A stretch of DNA of 64,000 nucleotides, from the NCBI GenBank assembly GCA_031769625.1, contig JAUIMM010000124.1, forward strand, positions 11,993,001-12,057,000. Reading direction: 5' to 3'. This DNA comes from Taudactylus pleione (Eukaryota > Chordata > Amphibia > Anura > Myobatrachidae). A program made the position numbers and the translations under genes. Shown one piece after another: positions 11,055 through 22,970 of the stretch; position 1 is the stretch's first letter, and the number at the start of each line of letters is the position of its first letter. The notes beneath the pieces are model-generated. The model made no database searches, was not told the origin of the DNA, and saw only the letters and a list, made by a program, of their open reading frames with translations.

Positions 11055-11061
11055 TATAAAA
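11055..11061 (+). promoter_or_regulatory. TATA box of hAT copy B
   Basis: TATAAAA in 'ggattctataaaaggtcc', followed by 'gcgtcggcgccatttctcac' as in copies A and C. It is about 160 bp from the terminus, the same spacing as in the other copies. Confidence 0.5.
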
Positions 11062-11129
11062 GGTCCCCGCGTCGGCGCCATTTCTCACTCTGGCTGTGGA
11101 CAGTGAAGAGGGAGGGTGGGTGTTAGGGC

Positions 11130-11510
11130 TGGCTGGGCTGTGCTGTGTTGTGCTGTGCTGCTGTTGTCCATAGGGGCTGTATCCACTCCTCCAAAGTCCA
11201 TAGGGGCTGGCTGAGCTGTGTTGTGCTGCTGTTGTCCATAGGGGCTGTCTGAGCTGTGTTGTGCTGCTGTTGTCCATAGGGGCTGGCTGGGCTGTGTTGT
11301 ACTGCTGTTGTCCATAGGGGCTGGCTGGGCTGTGTTGTGCTGCTGTTGTCCATAGGGGCTGACTGACCTGTGTTGTGCTGCTGTTGTCCATAGGGGCTGG
11401 CTGGACTGTGTTGTGCTGCTGTTGTCCATAGGGGCTGGCTGGGCTGTGTTGTGCAGTCAGTTGTCCATAGGGGCTGGCTGGGCTGTGTTGTGCAGTGTCC
11501 CATAAAAGCT
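11130..11510. repeat. Short tandem array in copy B leader, ~38-bp unit, about 9 copies
   Basis: The unit 'gttgtccataggggctggct' followed by 'gggctgtgttgtgctgct' is repeated head to tail. Copies A and C carry only two or three units at the same place, so this array has expanded in B. The long Gln/Ser/Pro-rich minus-strand ORFs over it are repeat translations. Confidence 0.85.
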
Positions 11511-11680
11511 GTAGTCCTAAAGGGGTGCTGTAGTGTTGTCCAGGGGGTGATCTGTCCATCAGGGGTGCTCCACCCAAGTGCAAAAAAAAATTTTTTTCTG
11601 TGTTTGTGAATTGTGTGCACTGTAGCTGCACGTGCATCAACAAAGGAGCAATGCCAAGTGTGCGCCTGTGTCGTAAGTAG

Positions 11681-13908
11681 TGTCGAAGCTGGATTATTGG
11701 CTGAGACAGGATCAGTTTAAAATTGAATCGCAGCAACACCATCTTGCGACTGGCCGCAAGACGCCATCTTGGAAATGAGATCGCAAGACGCCATTTTGTG
11801 AATGGCCGCCCTAAGCGCCATTTTAGATAAACTCACACTTTAGTACATGTGGTGATATTACTATTAGCATCATGCGATTGCATCTGTGACCATCGCCATA
11901 AGTTACGGCAATTCATCAAAAGCCCATTTCATGACTTTACGTAGTTTGGGTGCTCTGGATAAAGTGTATTTTATTATAATTCCCCTAAAGGATATATTTC
12001 AGAAATGGCTGTACAGTATGTCAAAATTGGATTGCATTAGCTAAACAGAGCAAATGGCCACGTGACAACTAGCCTGTGTAGACAAGCTTCCTGGACATAA
12101 CGTCTGCTCTCACTCCAGGTGGCCCTGCTCGAATACAGCAAGAGGGTCCTTTGTTGCACTTTACATCAGCAGGCTTCCTACAATAAAATACCTTCAAAGC
12201 CAAGAGTGTTATCTGAGGTTTGGGTCTTGTAGCTGTGCTAATTTGCATCCACACAGGCCCTGGGAGAACAAAGGCCCTCATTCAGAGCCGTTCGCTATTT
12301 GTGGTCGCTCGTTTAAAAACAAGGGGTGGCTATTCAAATGATCCGTACGCACATTGCAGTCTGTTCACACCTCTAAGTCTGAACGAGCGAGCAAAACATA
12401 CGCTCGTTTATTTGTTAAAAACGCCCCCTGGCCGCTCGCATCCTACGTCATGTCCGCTATTTATTAGATTAATCGAGTACATCGACCAGCGTATGAACTG
12501 CTCGCTATTCTTGTGGTTGGTGTTTGCTACCACAAATTTGCGAGCAGTTCTGGCTATAAAATAACCCAGTGACGTGGTCACTGACGCTGCTGTTTTAAAT
12601 ATGCACACCCATAAAACGCCCGTTTTGACCTTTAAGCACGCCTGCGTTCGGATCTCCACTCCCCATTTTCAAGCACCTTCCCCTGTTACCACCCACATAC
12701 GCCTCATTCTGTCACTCAAAATAGCAGGCACTCGCTATATTGCGTACCAACGATTTTCGGCCGCACTGACTGGTTCGCGCATGCGTACTAAAAACCGTAC
12801 GCATGCGCAGATGTGCAAACATCGCTCGGAACGAGCGTACTGCCGCTAACGAGCGGCTCTGAATGAGGGCCAAAGACCAGTATTTTGGAGCCTGAAAAGG
12901 GTGGGGGCTGCTGGGGCATGAGCAAGTCATTGAACTATAAGGCTCAGCATTCCACACTGCTAGGTGTTCACTTAGTTTAAGTGAGATTTAAGTGCACCAT
13001 TTCTCATACACACATTAATACGCACAATTGCGCTGTTAACTAATCGCATATTAGCGAATGCATAAGATCCTGTATGAAAACGCTGTTTATTAGCTTCATG
13101 CGCATGCATCTGCCCCAAGTTAACTAGCGTCTTTACATCACACCCCACATACTTACACATAACATATTCACATAAAAGGTTTAATAAGCTTTAAAGTATA
13201 AGATTTAAGTTTGTTCATTCTGTGAAATAAAGATTATTTTGTAACTAAGGTTTTATACATGTTAAGTAAGCCGTGATTGGTATTGTCCTGATGCGTACTC
13301 TTTCAACAGTATTCCGGTACCATCGGTGTGGAGATCGCATCATGCATTCTCAACTTATGGACCGCAGAGATTTCAAGCAACAAAATGTACATTATATGAA
13401 CAACTGTTAGGATGTTGCATGAGGCAGGAAACCAGAGACCCCCAGTTGTTAGAGGCTGAGTTGTGTCTATTTGAATCAACCTGTTAAATGCCTTGTAACA
13501 TATGCCCTCTCCTTTAGGACCAATGGTATTAGCAACAAACTTCTCTATTGTGTTGTTAATTTCTGGGTGGTATAAATATGTGTGCTCTGACCCTGGGTTC
13601 CTAGTCTTTGTGCTGAATGCTGATTGACGAGGGGTTTCTTGCTGATGCCTAACATCTAGACCAGAGAGCGCTGCGTATGTATAATTGTACTTGGGTCTGT
13701 ATAATCTGTTTGCGCTAAGATTATATGAGGATCATAGCGTGTAACTGCTGTACTTTTACTTGAATAATACTTTGTGCATTTGGAACCACATGGAGTCTTT
13801 ATTTACTGGATGACTGCGTACGCAAATTAGCGTCATCCTTAGAGGTTTACAGGAAGGATAGTAGAAGGTATAGGCAGGGGTATATAGAGGTTCAAAGCCA
13901 GTATCCTT
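11681..13908 (+). mobile_element. LTR-like insertion (possible solo LTR) inside hAT copy B
   Basis: Leader sequence of copy B stops after 'gtcgtaagtag' and resumes with 'gttggctcatctcttaaagg', the normal continuation in copy A. AGTAG is present on both sides (11676-11680 and 13909-13913), a 5-bp duplication typical of LTR elements and retroviruses. The insert starts with TG. Near its right side it has a CCAAT motif (13520) and TATAAATA (13571), an LTR-promoter arrangement. It lacks coding sequence and does not end in CA, so solo LTR is plausible but unproven. A Harbinger MITE is inserted in it. Confidence 0.5.
12273..12871. mobile_element. PIF/Harbinger MITE, AAA target duplication
   Basis: GGCCCTCATTCAGAGCCG at the left is the inverted copy of CGGCTCTGAATGAGGGCC at the right. 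AAA flanks both ends (12270-12272, 12872-12874). The right ~250 bp resemble the right end of the 40494-47712 Harbinger, including 'cgcatgcgcag' and 'gagcgtactg', so it is likely a deletion derivative of that family. Confidence 0.85.
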
Positions 13909-14173
13909 AGTAGGTTGGCTCATCTCTTAAAGGGTGGTGTAACCCCCAATGTGCACTACAAAAAAAATTTAAAATTCTTATTTTCTGTGTTTGTGAATTG
14001 TGTGCGCTGTAGCCACATGTGCATCAACAAAGGAGAAGCGCCAAATGTGCGCCTGTGTCATAAGTCTGTAAAAGGGTGGTGTAACCCACAAAGTGCAATC
14101 CAAAAAAATAACAAAATTCTTATATTCTGTGTTTGTGTGTGCCTTAGCCGCATGTATATATCAATATAACATA

Positions 14174-17100
14174 AATGGAGGACCAAACTTTATTGAATAA
14201 GAATAAAATAGGGAAAGATTAATAACCACTTCCTCCTAGTGCTGAAGCTGCTGCTACTAGTTATAACATAGACGATAAAATGCCATCAACGTCGTCTGCC
14301 AAGGCCGATGCCCAATGTATTAGCAGAGGGCATATAAAATCCCAAATGACAAAGTTCAGGTAAATGACCTTAAAAAAAACATTTAAATCATCTGAGGAGA
14401 AACGTAAACTTGCCAATATGCCATTTACGACACGGAGTGCAAAGGAACGGCTAAGGTCTTTCCCTATGTTCATGACTAGTGGTTCAGCTTCACATGACGA
14501 TGGAAGCCCTCCTCCCGCTACAAAAATCAAACGAGTTAAGCTGGCAAAAGCACAGTGAAGAACTGTGCATTCTATGCATTCTAAGAAGATAACACAACTC
14601 CCCAAGGAGAGTCCAAGTGTGGTGGGGTTGCGATGCCTGACCTTCCCAGCACTGGATGGGAAGACGTGGCTCTTTCCACCATTTGTAAGTGTTGAAAGGA
14701 GCACCCACAGTCCACTTGCTGATATGCAAATTGAAGATGTCACTGTTGAAGTACAACAGGATGAGGATACTGGTGTAGCTGGTGCTGAGAAGGAAGTTGG
14801 CGAGGAGGATTCTGATGGTGATGTGGTTTGTTTAAATCAGGCTCCGGGGGAGACAGTTGTTGTCTGTGGGATGAAAAAGCCCATCACGGTCATGCCTGGG
14901 CAGAAGACCAAACATTCCACCTCTATGGTCTGGCAATATTTCTATCCAAATCCAGACAACAACTGTCTTGCCATATGTACCATATGCAAAGGTGAAATAA
15001 GTAAGGGTAGGGACGTTAATCACCTAGGAACAGCCTCCTGTTTACGTCACCTGCAGCGCGTTCATAAAAAGTTACTGTCAAGTTCAGAAACTTTGGCTAA
15101 GACCGTAAGCAGTCCAGGGACACCTAAATCCCTTTGTTCTGTTGTATCCAAGCGCCTGAAAACCACACCGTCAACTCCCTCCTCATCAATTTCCTCCTTA
15201 GTCGGGATCGGAAGTAGTCCTGCAGGCCATGTCACTGGCATGACTAACTCTCCTATCCGGGATTCCTCTGGAGGATCCTTCACTGCTACGCCTACTGCTG
15301 CCACTGCTGCTGTTGCTGCTGGGAGTCGTTCATCATCCCAGACAGGAAGTAGGAACACAACTACTTTTACTAAACAACTGACCCTCCAACAGTCCTTAGC
15401 GAGGAGGATGAAGTATGACAGCAGTCATCCTGAAGCAAAATGTATAACTGAGGCCTTGACTGCTATGTTGGTGTTAGACGTGCGTCCGGTATCCGCCATT
15501 AGTGCAGTGGGATTTAGACAATTGATGGAGGTAGTGTGTCCCCGGTTCCAAATCCCGTCTAGATTCCACTTCACTAGGCAGGCGATACCGAGACTGTACA
15601 GAAACGTCAAAAAAAGTGTCCTCAGTGACCTGAAAAATGCAGTTGTACCCAATGTCCACTTAACCACGGACATGTGGACAAGTGGAACAGGGCAGACTAA
15701 GGACTATATGACTGTGACAGCCCACTGGGTAGATGTATCACCTTACGCAGCAACAACAGCAGCGTCACTAGTAGTAGCATCTTAGAAACGCCAGCTTGTT
15801 CCAAGGCAGGCTACACTATGTATCACCGGTTTCAGTAAGAGGCACACCACCGACAACCTCTTAGAAAAACTGAGGGAAATCATCGCCCAGTGGCTTACCC
15901 CACTTAGACTCTCCTGGGGATTTGTGATATCTGACAACGCCACCAATAATGTGCGGGCATTACATCTGGGCAAATTCCAGCACGTCCCATGTTTTGCTCA
16001 CACATTAAATTTGGTGGTGCAGAATTTTTTGAAAAGCGAAGGGGCGTGCAGGAGACGCTTTGGGTGGCCTGAAAAATTTCTGCTCACTTTTGCCATTTCA
16101 GTGACTGCGTGTTGAAGACTGGAGCGCCAGTAAACACTCTTGAACCTGCCCCGCCATCACCTGAAGCAAGAGGTTGTGACACGGTGGAACTCAACCCTCT
16201 ATATCAGTGGTTCTCAAACTTGGTCCTCAGGACCCCACACAGGTCATGTTTTGCAGGTCACCTAGCAGGTGCACAGGTGTATTCATTACTCACTGACATG
16301 TTTTAAAAGATCCACAGGTGTGTTTCTGTGAGGGGACCTGGAAAACATGCACTGTTTGGGGTCCAGAGGACCGAGTTTGAGAACCTGTGCTCTATATGCT
16401 TCAGAGGATGGAAGACCAGCAAAAGGCCATTCAAGCCTATACATCTACCTATGACATAGGCAAAGGAGCTCCTGACTCAAGCGCAGTGAAGAATGATTTC
16501 CGTGTTGTGCAAGGTTCTCCAGCCCTTTGAACTTGCCACACGTGAAGTCAGTTCAGACACTGCCAGCTTGAGTCAGGTCATTCCCCTCATCAGGCTTTTG
16601 CAGAAGCAGCAGGAGAAAGTGAAGGAGGAGCTAAGATGGAGCAATTCCGCTCGGCATGTGGGACTTGTGGATGATGCCCTTCATTCGCTTTGCCAGGATT
16701 CCAGGGTGATCAATCTGTTAAAATCAGACCACTACATTTTGGCCACCGTGCTTGATCCTAGGTTTAAAGCCTATGTGGTGTCTCTCTTTCTGGCCGACAC
16801 AAGCCTGCAGAGGTGCAAAGACCTGCTGGTGAAAACACTCAGCTGAAGCAGAACGTGACACATAGACAGCTCCTCCTTCATTTTCTCCCGCAACTGGGGC
16901 TGCCAGGAAACAACTTAGGTATCCTAAGCAACCTGCTGGCGGTGATGCAGGGCAGGCAGGACCAAGTTTGGACATCTGGTCCGGACTGAAGGACCTGGCA
17001 ACAATTTCTGAAATGTTTACTGTCACTGTATATGATACTGTCACCATTGAAAAATGGTGGAGGATTACATCGGTGACAGCATCCAAGTAGGCATGTCAGA

Positions 17101-17464
17101 CAGTCCGTACCTGTACTGGCAGGAAAAAGAGGCAATTTGGAGGCCCCTGTACAAACTGGCTCTATTTTACCTGCGTTGCCCCCCATTCAGTGTGTACTCC
17201 GAAAGAGTGTTTAGTGCAGTCGGGAACCTTGTCAGTGAAAGGTGTAGGAGTTTGCTTCCACAAAATGTGGAGAAGATGATGTTCATAAAAATGAATGATC
17301 AACTCTTCCAGGGAGACCAGCCTCCAGAACGTACAGAGGGACCTGTGGTGGTGGATTCCAGCGGGGACGAATTAATACTCTGTGAGGATGAGAATGTACA
17401 CAACACTGAAGAGGGTGAGGAATCGGTGGATGAGGAGGATGTGGAAGACATCTTGCCTCCGTAG
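14174..17464 (+). pseudogene. BED-hAT transposase, near full length, multiply broken
   Basis: The start MEDQTF at 14174 soon stops. MPFTTRSAKERLR follows at 14418. The BED finger is at about 14920-15066 (CTIC, RHLQRVH). The catalytic region starts near 15365; the first acidic residue is in TTDMWTSGTGQTKDYM (Asp codon 15669) and the second in VISDNATNN (Asp codon 15933), followed by CFAHTLNLVVQ. The hATC dimerisation block is at 17054-17275 (FSAVGNLVSERCRSL) and an acidic tail ends at 17464. Stops or frameshifts occur near 14207, 14558, 15784, 16115 and 16488, and a MITE splits the region at 16205. The domain order is that of ZBED-like hAT transposases, which cut and paste DNA; this copy is dead. 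Confidence 0.85.
16205..16389. mobile_element. 185-bp hAT MITE inside transposase, TSD CTCTATAT
   Basis: The left end CAGTGGTTCTCAAACTTGG and the right end (opposite strand) CACAGGTTCTCAAACTCGG are inverted. The perfect 8-bp CTCTATAT flanks both ends (16197-16204 and 16390-16397). Removing it joins transposase sequence 'aaccctctatatgcttcaga', which matches 61797-61816 in copy D. No coding capacity. Confidence 0.92.
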
Positions 17465-18085
17465 AGCCAGTTTGTGCAGGGACAGATTAATTGCTAGCTT
17501 GTTTTGTGGGGGCCTAAACGAACCAATAATTTCAGCTACAGTCGTGTGGCAGACCCTGGCGCTGAAATGATTGGTTTGTTAAAGTGTGCATGTCCTGTTT
17601 ATACAACATAAGGGTGGGTGGGAGGGCCCAAGAACAATTCCATCTTGCACCTCTATTTTTTCTTTGCATTCTGTACTGTTTGGGGCCTAGTTTTTCAAAC
17701 TGCCATCCTGTCTGCCACTGCAGTGTCAATCCTAGATGGGCCACGTGTTTGTGCCGCCCACTCGTGTCGCTTAGCATAGTCATCCAGCTACCTCGGTGCA
17801 ACCTTTTGGACATAAAAACACTATTGTGAGGTGTTCAGAATAGACTGGAAATTAGTGGAAATTAAGGTTATTGAGGTTAATAATAGCATAGGAACAAAAA
17901 AAACCACAAATTCTGTGATTTTAGCTGTTTTTATGCTTTTTTTCAAAAAAATACAGGTCCAAAACACAAAACCCAGAACTCAAAACACGGAAGGGTTGTT
18001 TTGACAAAACCAATCCAGATCCAAAACACGAACAAAGATCCAGATCCAGAACCAAAACACGAAAAGTGGCCGGTGCACACCCCTA
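17465..18085 (+). other. 3' region and right terminus of hAT copy B
   Basis: Noncoding 620 bp, nearly colinear with 9653-10286 and 24110-24744. It includes 'gggtgggtgggagggcccaa' and the A-rich end with repeated 'ccaaaacac' blocks. The minus-strand ORFs across it recur in all copies but read through the terminal repeat, so they are probably not genes. Confidence 0.7.
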
Positions 18086-18365
18086 CTTTTTATACACTGC
18101 TATGTTTTACCATAAATAAACAGTTAGCAGAATATTTTTTACATTTTAACTATCATCCAGTTTTAGTTGTGGATATAGCACTTTTTATATAGTTAATATA
18201 CTGTACCATGTTGGTTTGTTAAACCAAAATAAATCTGCTATGTTGGTTTTGCATTTATGTACCCACAAAATGTATAGATATTTACAGCCATGTTGGTTGT
18301 TTTACTAAACCCCCGTGTGTTTTAATAAATAAAAACAAGAAACAAATTTGTAATGTTTTACTTAC

Positions 18366-18724
18366 TTTGAAGTAGTGGAACTTCAGGACATTGACAATGG
18401 CATCACAGGTCTCCGGGATGATGTGCCCCAATGCCTGGGGGGAAATGAGGGTCCCAAACGTCCAGTCTTCAAATGACCTCTCTGTAGCCAGGTACCTCAG
18501 TGTCGCAATGAGCCTCTCCACAGATGGGATAGCCCGGCTCATGGTGGTGTCCTGCCACTGGATATAGGGCGCTACAGACACAGCAACTCCTGGAAAGTGA
18601 GGTCATCCTTACGCAGGTAGTTGCGATAATCGTCCGGGTTGTTCTCCCTAATCTCCATCAGCAGGGGCATATGGGAGTGATTCTCCCTCCTCATCAGCCA
18701 CTCCTTGGTCCAGCAAGGCAGCAT
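18366..18724 (-). pseudogene. PIF/Harbinger transposase exon 1 (second family)
   Basis: On the minus strand an ATG (18722-18724) opens MLPCWTKEWLMRRENHSHMP, followed by IRENNPDDYRNYLRKDDLTF and QELLCL. Next come APYIQWQDTTMSRAI, VERLIATLRYLATERS and FGTLISPQALGHIIPETCDA, ending FHYFK at a good splice donor (CAAA|GTAAGT, 18366). This is the N-terminal part of HARBI1-like transposases. One base is missing near 18575, shifting the frame after LLCL. The DDE exon is not found downstream; copy B ends 180 bp beyond. Confidence 0.75.
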
Positions 18725-20725
18725 CCTCCTCTCCTCAGGCCCTACACCTTACAGCCTCAGATAGCCATAGTATGGGGGCCTTTAGACTGGCTGTCTCCCA
18801 GCCTTTTGGCTTACCAGCTAACTTGGGGCCTCTCAGCAGGGAATATTCTTGCCTTTGATCAGCATCTCAAACAGAATAAACAGACAATTTTTACATGCAA
18901 GTGTCTGGCTGCTCATTCCAGATGGCATACCTCCTGAGCAGTAATTATGATACATTAATTATCCCTGCTGATCATATTTTAGGTGTGAGTGGTCCCCATC
19001 ATCACTTGCAGCGACTGTCAAAGACAGGGAGGCTTGGAGGAAGTCAAATCTTTGATCAAACATCGGCATAAAGTGTTGTTCAATCATGTGCATGACAATA
19101 CAAGAAACCACCCTAGCCAGGTCAGAGGCAACCAGTGAACCTGCATACATCTATGACCCAGGGGTAGCAAAGGATTCAGGGAACAATAAAGATTATTTGG
19201 GAGAGTGAGTGTCACTGCTTTGGGATTTTGGAGGGGGTAGTTGTGGGTTTGGTTTTCCCCATTTATGAAGTGCCAGACCTAATAAAGATATTTTTTTCAT
19301 ACCATAAAGATAAACATAAAACAGGTTAGATTAGCAAGTCACCTGTGACAATTACACCTACAGTTACATAAGAATGGCACCCATTAACAATGGTCAGTCA
19401 AGCCTTAATGCCTAATAGTGAGCACAGAACAAATAGATAACAGGCAAAACAAATACTGTATAAAATGAATGAGAGGAATATCACCAGCCAGCAGATCAGT
19501 CCTGTCAGAAGCATTTTTAAGCCCAATGAGTCTGGGAAAAGGCTGCAGCATAGCATCCAGGGAAAGTCCAAAACACACACTGGAGTCGAAAATCCCCTTG
19601 GACAGTGGGTGTGAAAGGATCCAAAGTGATGTCTGGTGAGTTTTTGTAGTGAAAGGAATAAGCAACAAGGAGAGTCAGCGAGACAGAACATCAGCCACCC
19701 AACAGGAACAGTCCAGCATGGCTACATAGGTATGATGGTAGAGGGGATGTGAAGAAAAAGTTAATGGAGGTTGCACTCAAAGGTCGAGGGGCTCAAATTG
19801 GTGGCAAGCTTCAAGCTGGTACATGCAGCAAAGGAGGGGGACACAGGGTGCCAGGAGGTGACAGGAAGAGAAACATAGATCCAGGGTCTCAGAAAGTCCA
19901 GATGGTTAGCAGGGCCAAGATCACTAAAACCAGTGAGCAGCCAAGCTTCTGTACGGGGTGCAGTAGATATTCAGGTTCACCTCCAGTGTCAGACCACAGC
20001 AACAAGCCTCAGAACCACCAGCGAAGGGCCAAACCTGTATAGGAAAAGTAGCATATGTGCAGGCTCACCTCCAACACCAGTCCCCTGGAGCATTACCAGC
20101 CTTGCAGGGGGCCAGCATCCATGCAGGTTCACCCCCAGTACCAAGCAAACTTCAGAGCCATCAGTCTTGCAGGGGCAGTGAATGTGCAGACTCTCCACCA
20201 GCACTAGTCCACAGCAGCAGGCTTCAGAGGGTTGTCCATGGTCGCTGAGGATGAAGGCAGGAGACAGGGATGTCGCAGCAGCGTACTGGAAAATCACAGC
20301 AGAGAGGGGGCTCTGGGTAATATACTCCTGCTGACAATGCATTGCACCCAGGTAGGAGTGAGGTGTTAGTATTCCATGCAGACGAAGAGGAGTTCACCAG
20401 GGCCACAGATACTCAGGGCAAATTGCGGCAGTTGTCCACCAGGCACCAAACAGGAGCAGGATTCAGAGCACTTTTTCAAATATGATGGCCAACATGGAGC
20501 CCAATAGCAGTGGGCAGCACTCCCCAGGATCGTGGAGCAGAGAGTTGGAAAAGGTAGAATAATTGTCCTGCACCTATCCCCATCCCCCAGTGATATTACA
20601 GGGGGGCAACTGTACCCCAATACTGGGCAAAGGCACCAGAGTACAGGGTAGAATAAGAATATGTCCACCTAACTCATACTTTTTTTTTTACATGGGGCAG
20701 TGCAGTACTTATACATTTATTTGTC
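18725..20725. other. Probable interior of a Harbinger element; no clear gene
   Basis: No confident coding sequence. Between about 19960 and 20220 there is a degenerate tandem repeat of roughly 75 bp ('gcaggttcacctccag', 'ccatgcaggttcaccccc'). A minus-strand 63-codon frame at 18959-19150 is not recognisable. The position between a transposase exon and a possible partner-gene fragment suggests this is the body of a decayed element. Confidence 0.3.
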
Positions 20726-20920
20726 TTGTCAGATCCATCACATCATAACTCAACAAGGCCACTGCAAGTACCGTCAGATGATGAACAAGAGGACAGAAAT
20801 GAGATCACGAGAACAAGTCTCACAAATACTTTAGAAAAAATAGATAGACGTATGTTTGACACAACACAAGCTGCTCCTGTGCAAAGGAGCAATCAACAAT
20901 TAATGACATATCAAATTTGA
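20726..20920 (+). pseudogene. Possible Myb-like partner gene fragment of the second Harbinger family
   Basis: A 64-residue frame, Ser/Pro/Asp/Glu-rich at first (DPSHHNSTRPLQVPSDDEQE) then helical (SLTNTLEKIDRRMFD), resembles the C-terminal half of Harbinger Myb-type proteins. Possible continuation is LPGLSTSTPSSQTETPPASA at 24812-24894, beyond the inserted MITE/hAT pair. Assignment rests on context (divergent from the transposase exon at 18366-18724) and composition, not on a conserved motif. Confidence 0.3.
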
Positions 20921-21223
20921 AAGTTAAGTGATTGCAAGTGTTCTCTCAAGTCACACACAACACCTACCAGTAGAGATGAGCGGTTCGGTTTTGAATCCAT
21001 TCTTTTGGACAAATTAACACAAGTTTGGATTTATGTTATTGGCTATCCAAAACACGTGAGACCTAGGGGTGAGCGGGTTCGGATTTCTGAAATCCGAACC
21101 CCCCCGAGCCCCCCCGATCCGAGGCCGATCCGAGTCAGGCTCGACTTTTCCCGCCTGACTCGGATCTGAAATCGAGGCAAAACGTCATCATCCCGCCTTC
21201 CGGGTCTCGCGGGTTTTGGATCC

Positions 21224-21230
21224 TATATAA
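21224..21230 (+). promoter_or_regulatory. TATA box of hAT copy C
   Basis: TATATAA in 'ggatcctatataaggtaccc', identical in context and distance from the terminus to copy A. Confidence 0.55.
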
Positions 21231-21619
21231 GGTACCCGCGTCAGCGGCATTTTCTCACATGGCTGTGGACAGTGAAGAGGGAGGGTGGGAGTTAGGGCTG
21301 GCTGGGCAGTGTAGTGTAGTGTAGTGTAGTGCAGAGTACTGTTGTGCTGTGCTGAGCTGCGCTGTGCTGCTGTTGTCCATAGGGGCTGTGTCCACTACTT
21401 CAAAGTCCATAGGGGCTGGCTGTGCTGTGCTGCTGTTGTTAATAGGGGCTGTGTCCACTACTTCAAAGTCCATAGGGGCTGGCTGGACTGTGTTGTGCAG
21501 TCAGTTCTCCATAGGGGCTGTGTCCACTCCAAAGTCCTGTGCAGTGCCCCGGTCCTAAAGGGGTGCTGTAGTGTTGTCCAGGGGGTGCTCTGTCCATCAG
21601 GGGTGCTCCCCCCAAGTGC

Positions 21620-22600
21620 TAAAAACATAATATTTTTGTGTGTTTGTGAATTGTGTGCGCAGTAGCCGCACGTGCATCAACAAAGTAGTGCCAAGCGTGC
21701 GCCTGTGTCATAAGTAAAGGGCCGGCTGGCTTGACTGTTAAAGGGTGCTGTAACCCCCAAAGTACACTCCAGTCCAAACCAAAAAAAAAAAATATTTTCT
21801 GTGTTTGTGAATTGTGTGCGCAGTAGCCGCACGTGCATCAACAAAGTAGTGCCAAGCGTGCGCCTGTGTCATAAGTAAAGGGCCGGCTGGCTTGACCGTT
21901 AAAGGGTGCTGTAACCCCCAAAGTACACTCCAGTCCAAACCAAAAAAAAATATTTTCTGTGTTTGTGAATTGTGTGCGCAGTAGCTGCACGTGCATCAAC
22001 AAAGTAGTGCCAAGCGTGCGCCTGTGTCATAAGTAAAGGGCCGGCTGGCTTGACCGTTAAAGGGTGCTGTAACCCCCAAAGTACACTCCAGTCCAAACCA
22101 AAAAAAAAATATTTTCTGTGTTTGTGAATTGTGTGCGCAGTAGCCACACGTGCATCAACAAAGTAGTGCCAAGCATGCGCCTGTGTCATAAGTAAAGGGC
22201 CGGCTGGCTTGACCGTTAAAGGGTGCTATAACCCCCAATGTACACTCCAGTCCAAACCAAATAAAAAAATATTTTCTGTGTTTGTGAATTGTGTGCGCAG
22301 TAGCCGCACGTGCATCAACAAAGTAGTGCCAAGCGTGTGCCTGTGTCATAAGTAAAGGACCGGCTGGCTTGACCGTTAAAGGGTGCTGTAACCCCCAAAG
22401 TACACTCCAAACCAAATAAAAAAATATTTTCTGTGTTTGTGAATTGAGTGCGCAGTAGCCGCACGTGCATCAACAAAGTAGTGCCAAGCGTGCGCCTATG
22501 TCCCATAAGTAAAGAGCCGGCTGGCTCATTTCTTAAAGGGTGGTGTAACCCACAAAGTGCACTACTCTCCAGCAAAAATAAAAAAATATTTTCTGTGTTT
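21620..22600 (+). repeat. Leader tandem array of copy C, ~159-bp unit, about 6 copies
   Basis: 'gccggctggcttgac' recurs at 21721, 21882, 22040 and 22199, giving a unit of 158-161 bp, and continues to about 22600. Units are more alike than the two arrays of different elements, which suggests recent homogenisation within this copy. Confidence 0.88.
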
Positions 22601-22640
22601 GTGTGCGCCTTAGCCGCACGTATATATCAATATAACATAA

Positions 22641-22970
22641 ATGGAGGACCAAACTTTCTCCGATAAAAATAAAATAGGGAAAGATCAAGAACCACTTCCT
22701 CCTAGTGCTGTTGCTGCTGCAGGGAGTTGTTCTTCATCCCAGAGAGGAAGTAGGAACACCACTACTTTTACTAAACAATTGACCCTCCAACAGTCCCTAG
22801 CGATGTTGATGAAGTACGACAGCAGTCATCCTGAAGCAAAACGTATAACTGAGGCCTTGACTGCTATGTTGGTGTTAGACGTGCGTCCGGTATCCGCCAT
22901 TAGTGCAGTAGGATTTAGACAATTGATGGAGGTAGTGTGTCCCCGGTTCCAAATCCCGTCTAGATTCCAC
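22641..22970 (+). pseudogene. hAT transposase fragment of copy C
   Basis: Same start (MEDQTFSDKNKIGKDQ) and same N-terminal deletion junction as copy A. It continues a little further, through FRQLMEVVCPRFQIPSRFH, before joining repeat-array DNA at about 22970. In intact relatives the first catalytic Asp lies some 45 residues further on, so no catalytic residue is left. Confidence 0.78.

Larger units (their letters stand above)
10893..18085 (+). mobile_element. hAT element copy B, longest copy, with nested insertions
   Basis: The left end TAGGGATGAGCAGG and the right end (opposite strand) TAGGGGTGTGCACC are the family termini. Content in order: TATA promoter, 36-40-bp leader repeats, an LTR-like insertion (11681-13908), leader remnant, near full-length broken transposase with a MITE inside (16205-16389), and the 3' region. 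The flanking octamers ATGTGTAT and CTTTTTAT match at only 5 of 8 positions, so the duplication has decayed or the ends come from two recombined copies. Transposase breaks plus nested insertions make this older than copies A and C. Confidence 0.8.

Noticed and set aside
10915..11742. 275-residue minus-strand ORF rich in Gln/Ser/Pro
   Set aside because: It reads antisense through the 38-bp leader array and terminal repeat of hAT copy B; copies A and C have no equivalent open frame.
18671..18937. 88-residue plus-strand ORF opposite the Harbinger transposase exon
   Set aside because: It overlaps the antisense of a clearly recognisable transposase N-terminus and has no own motif.
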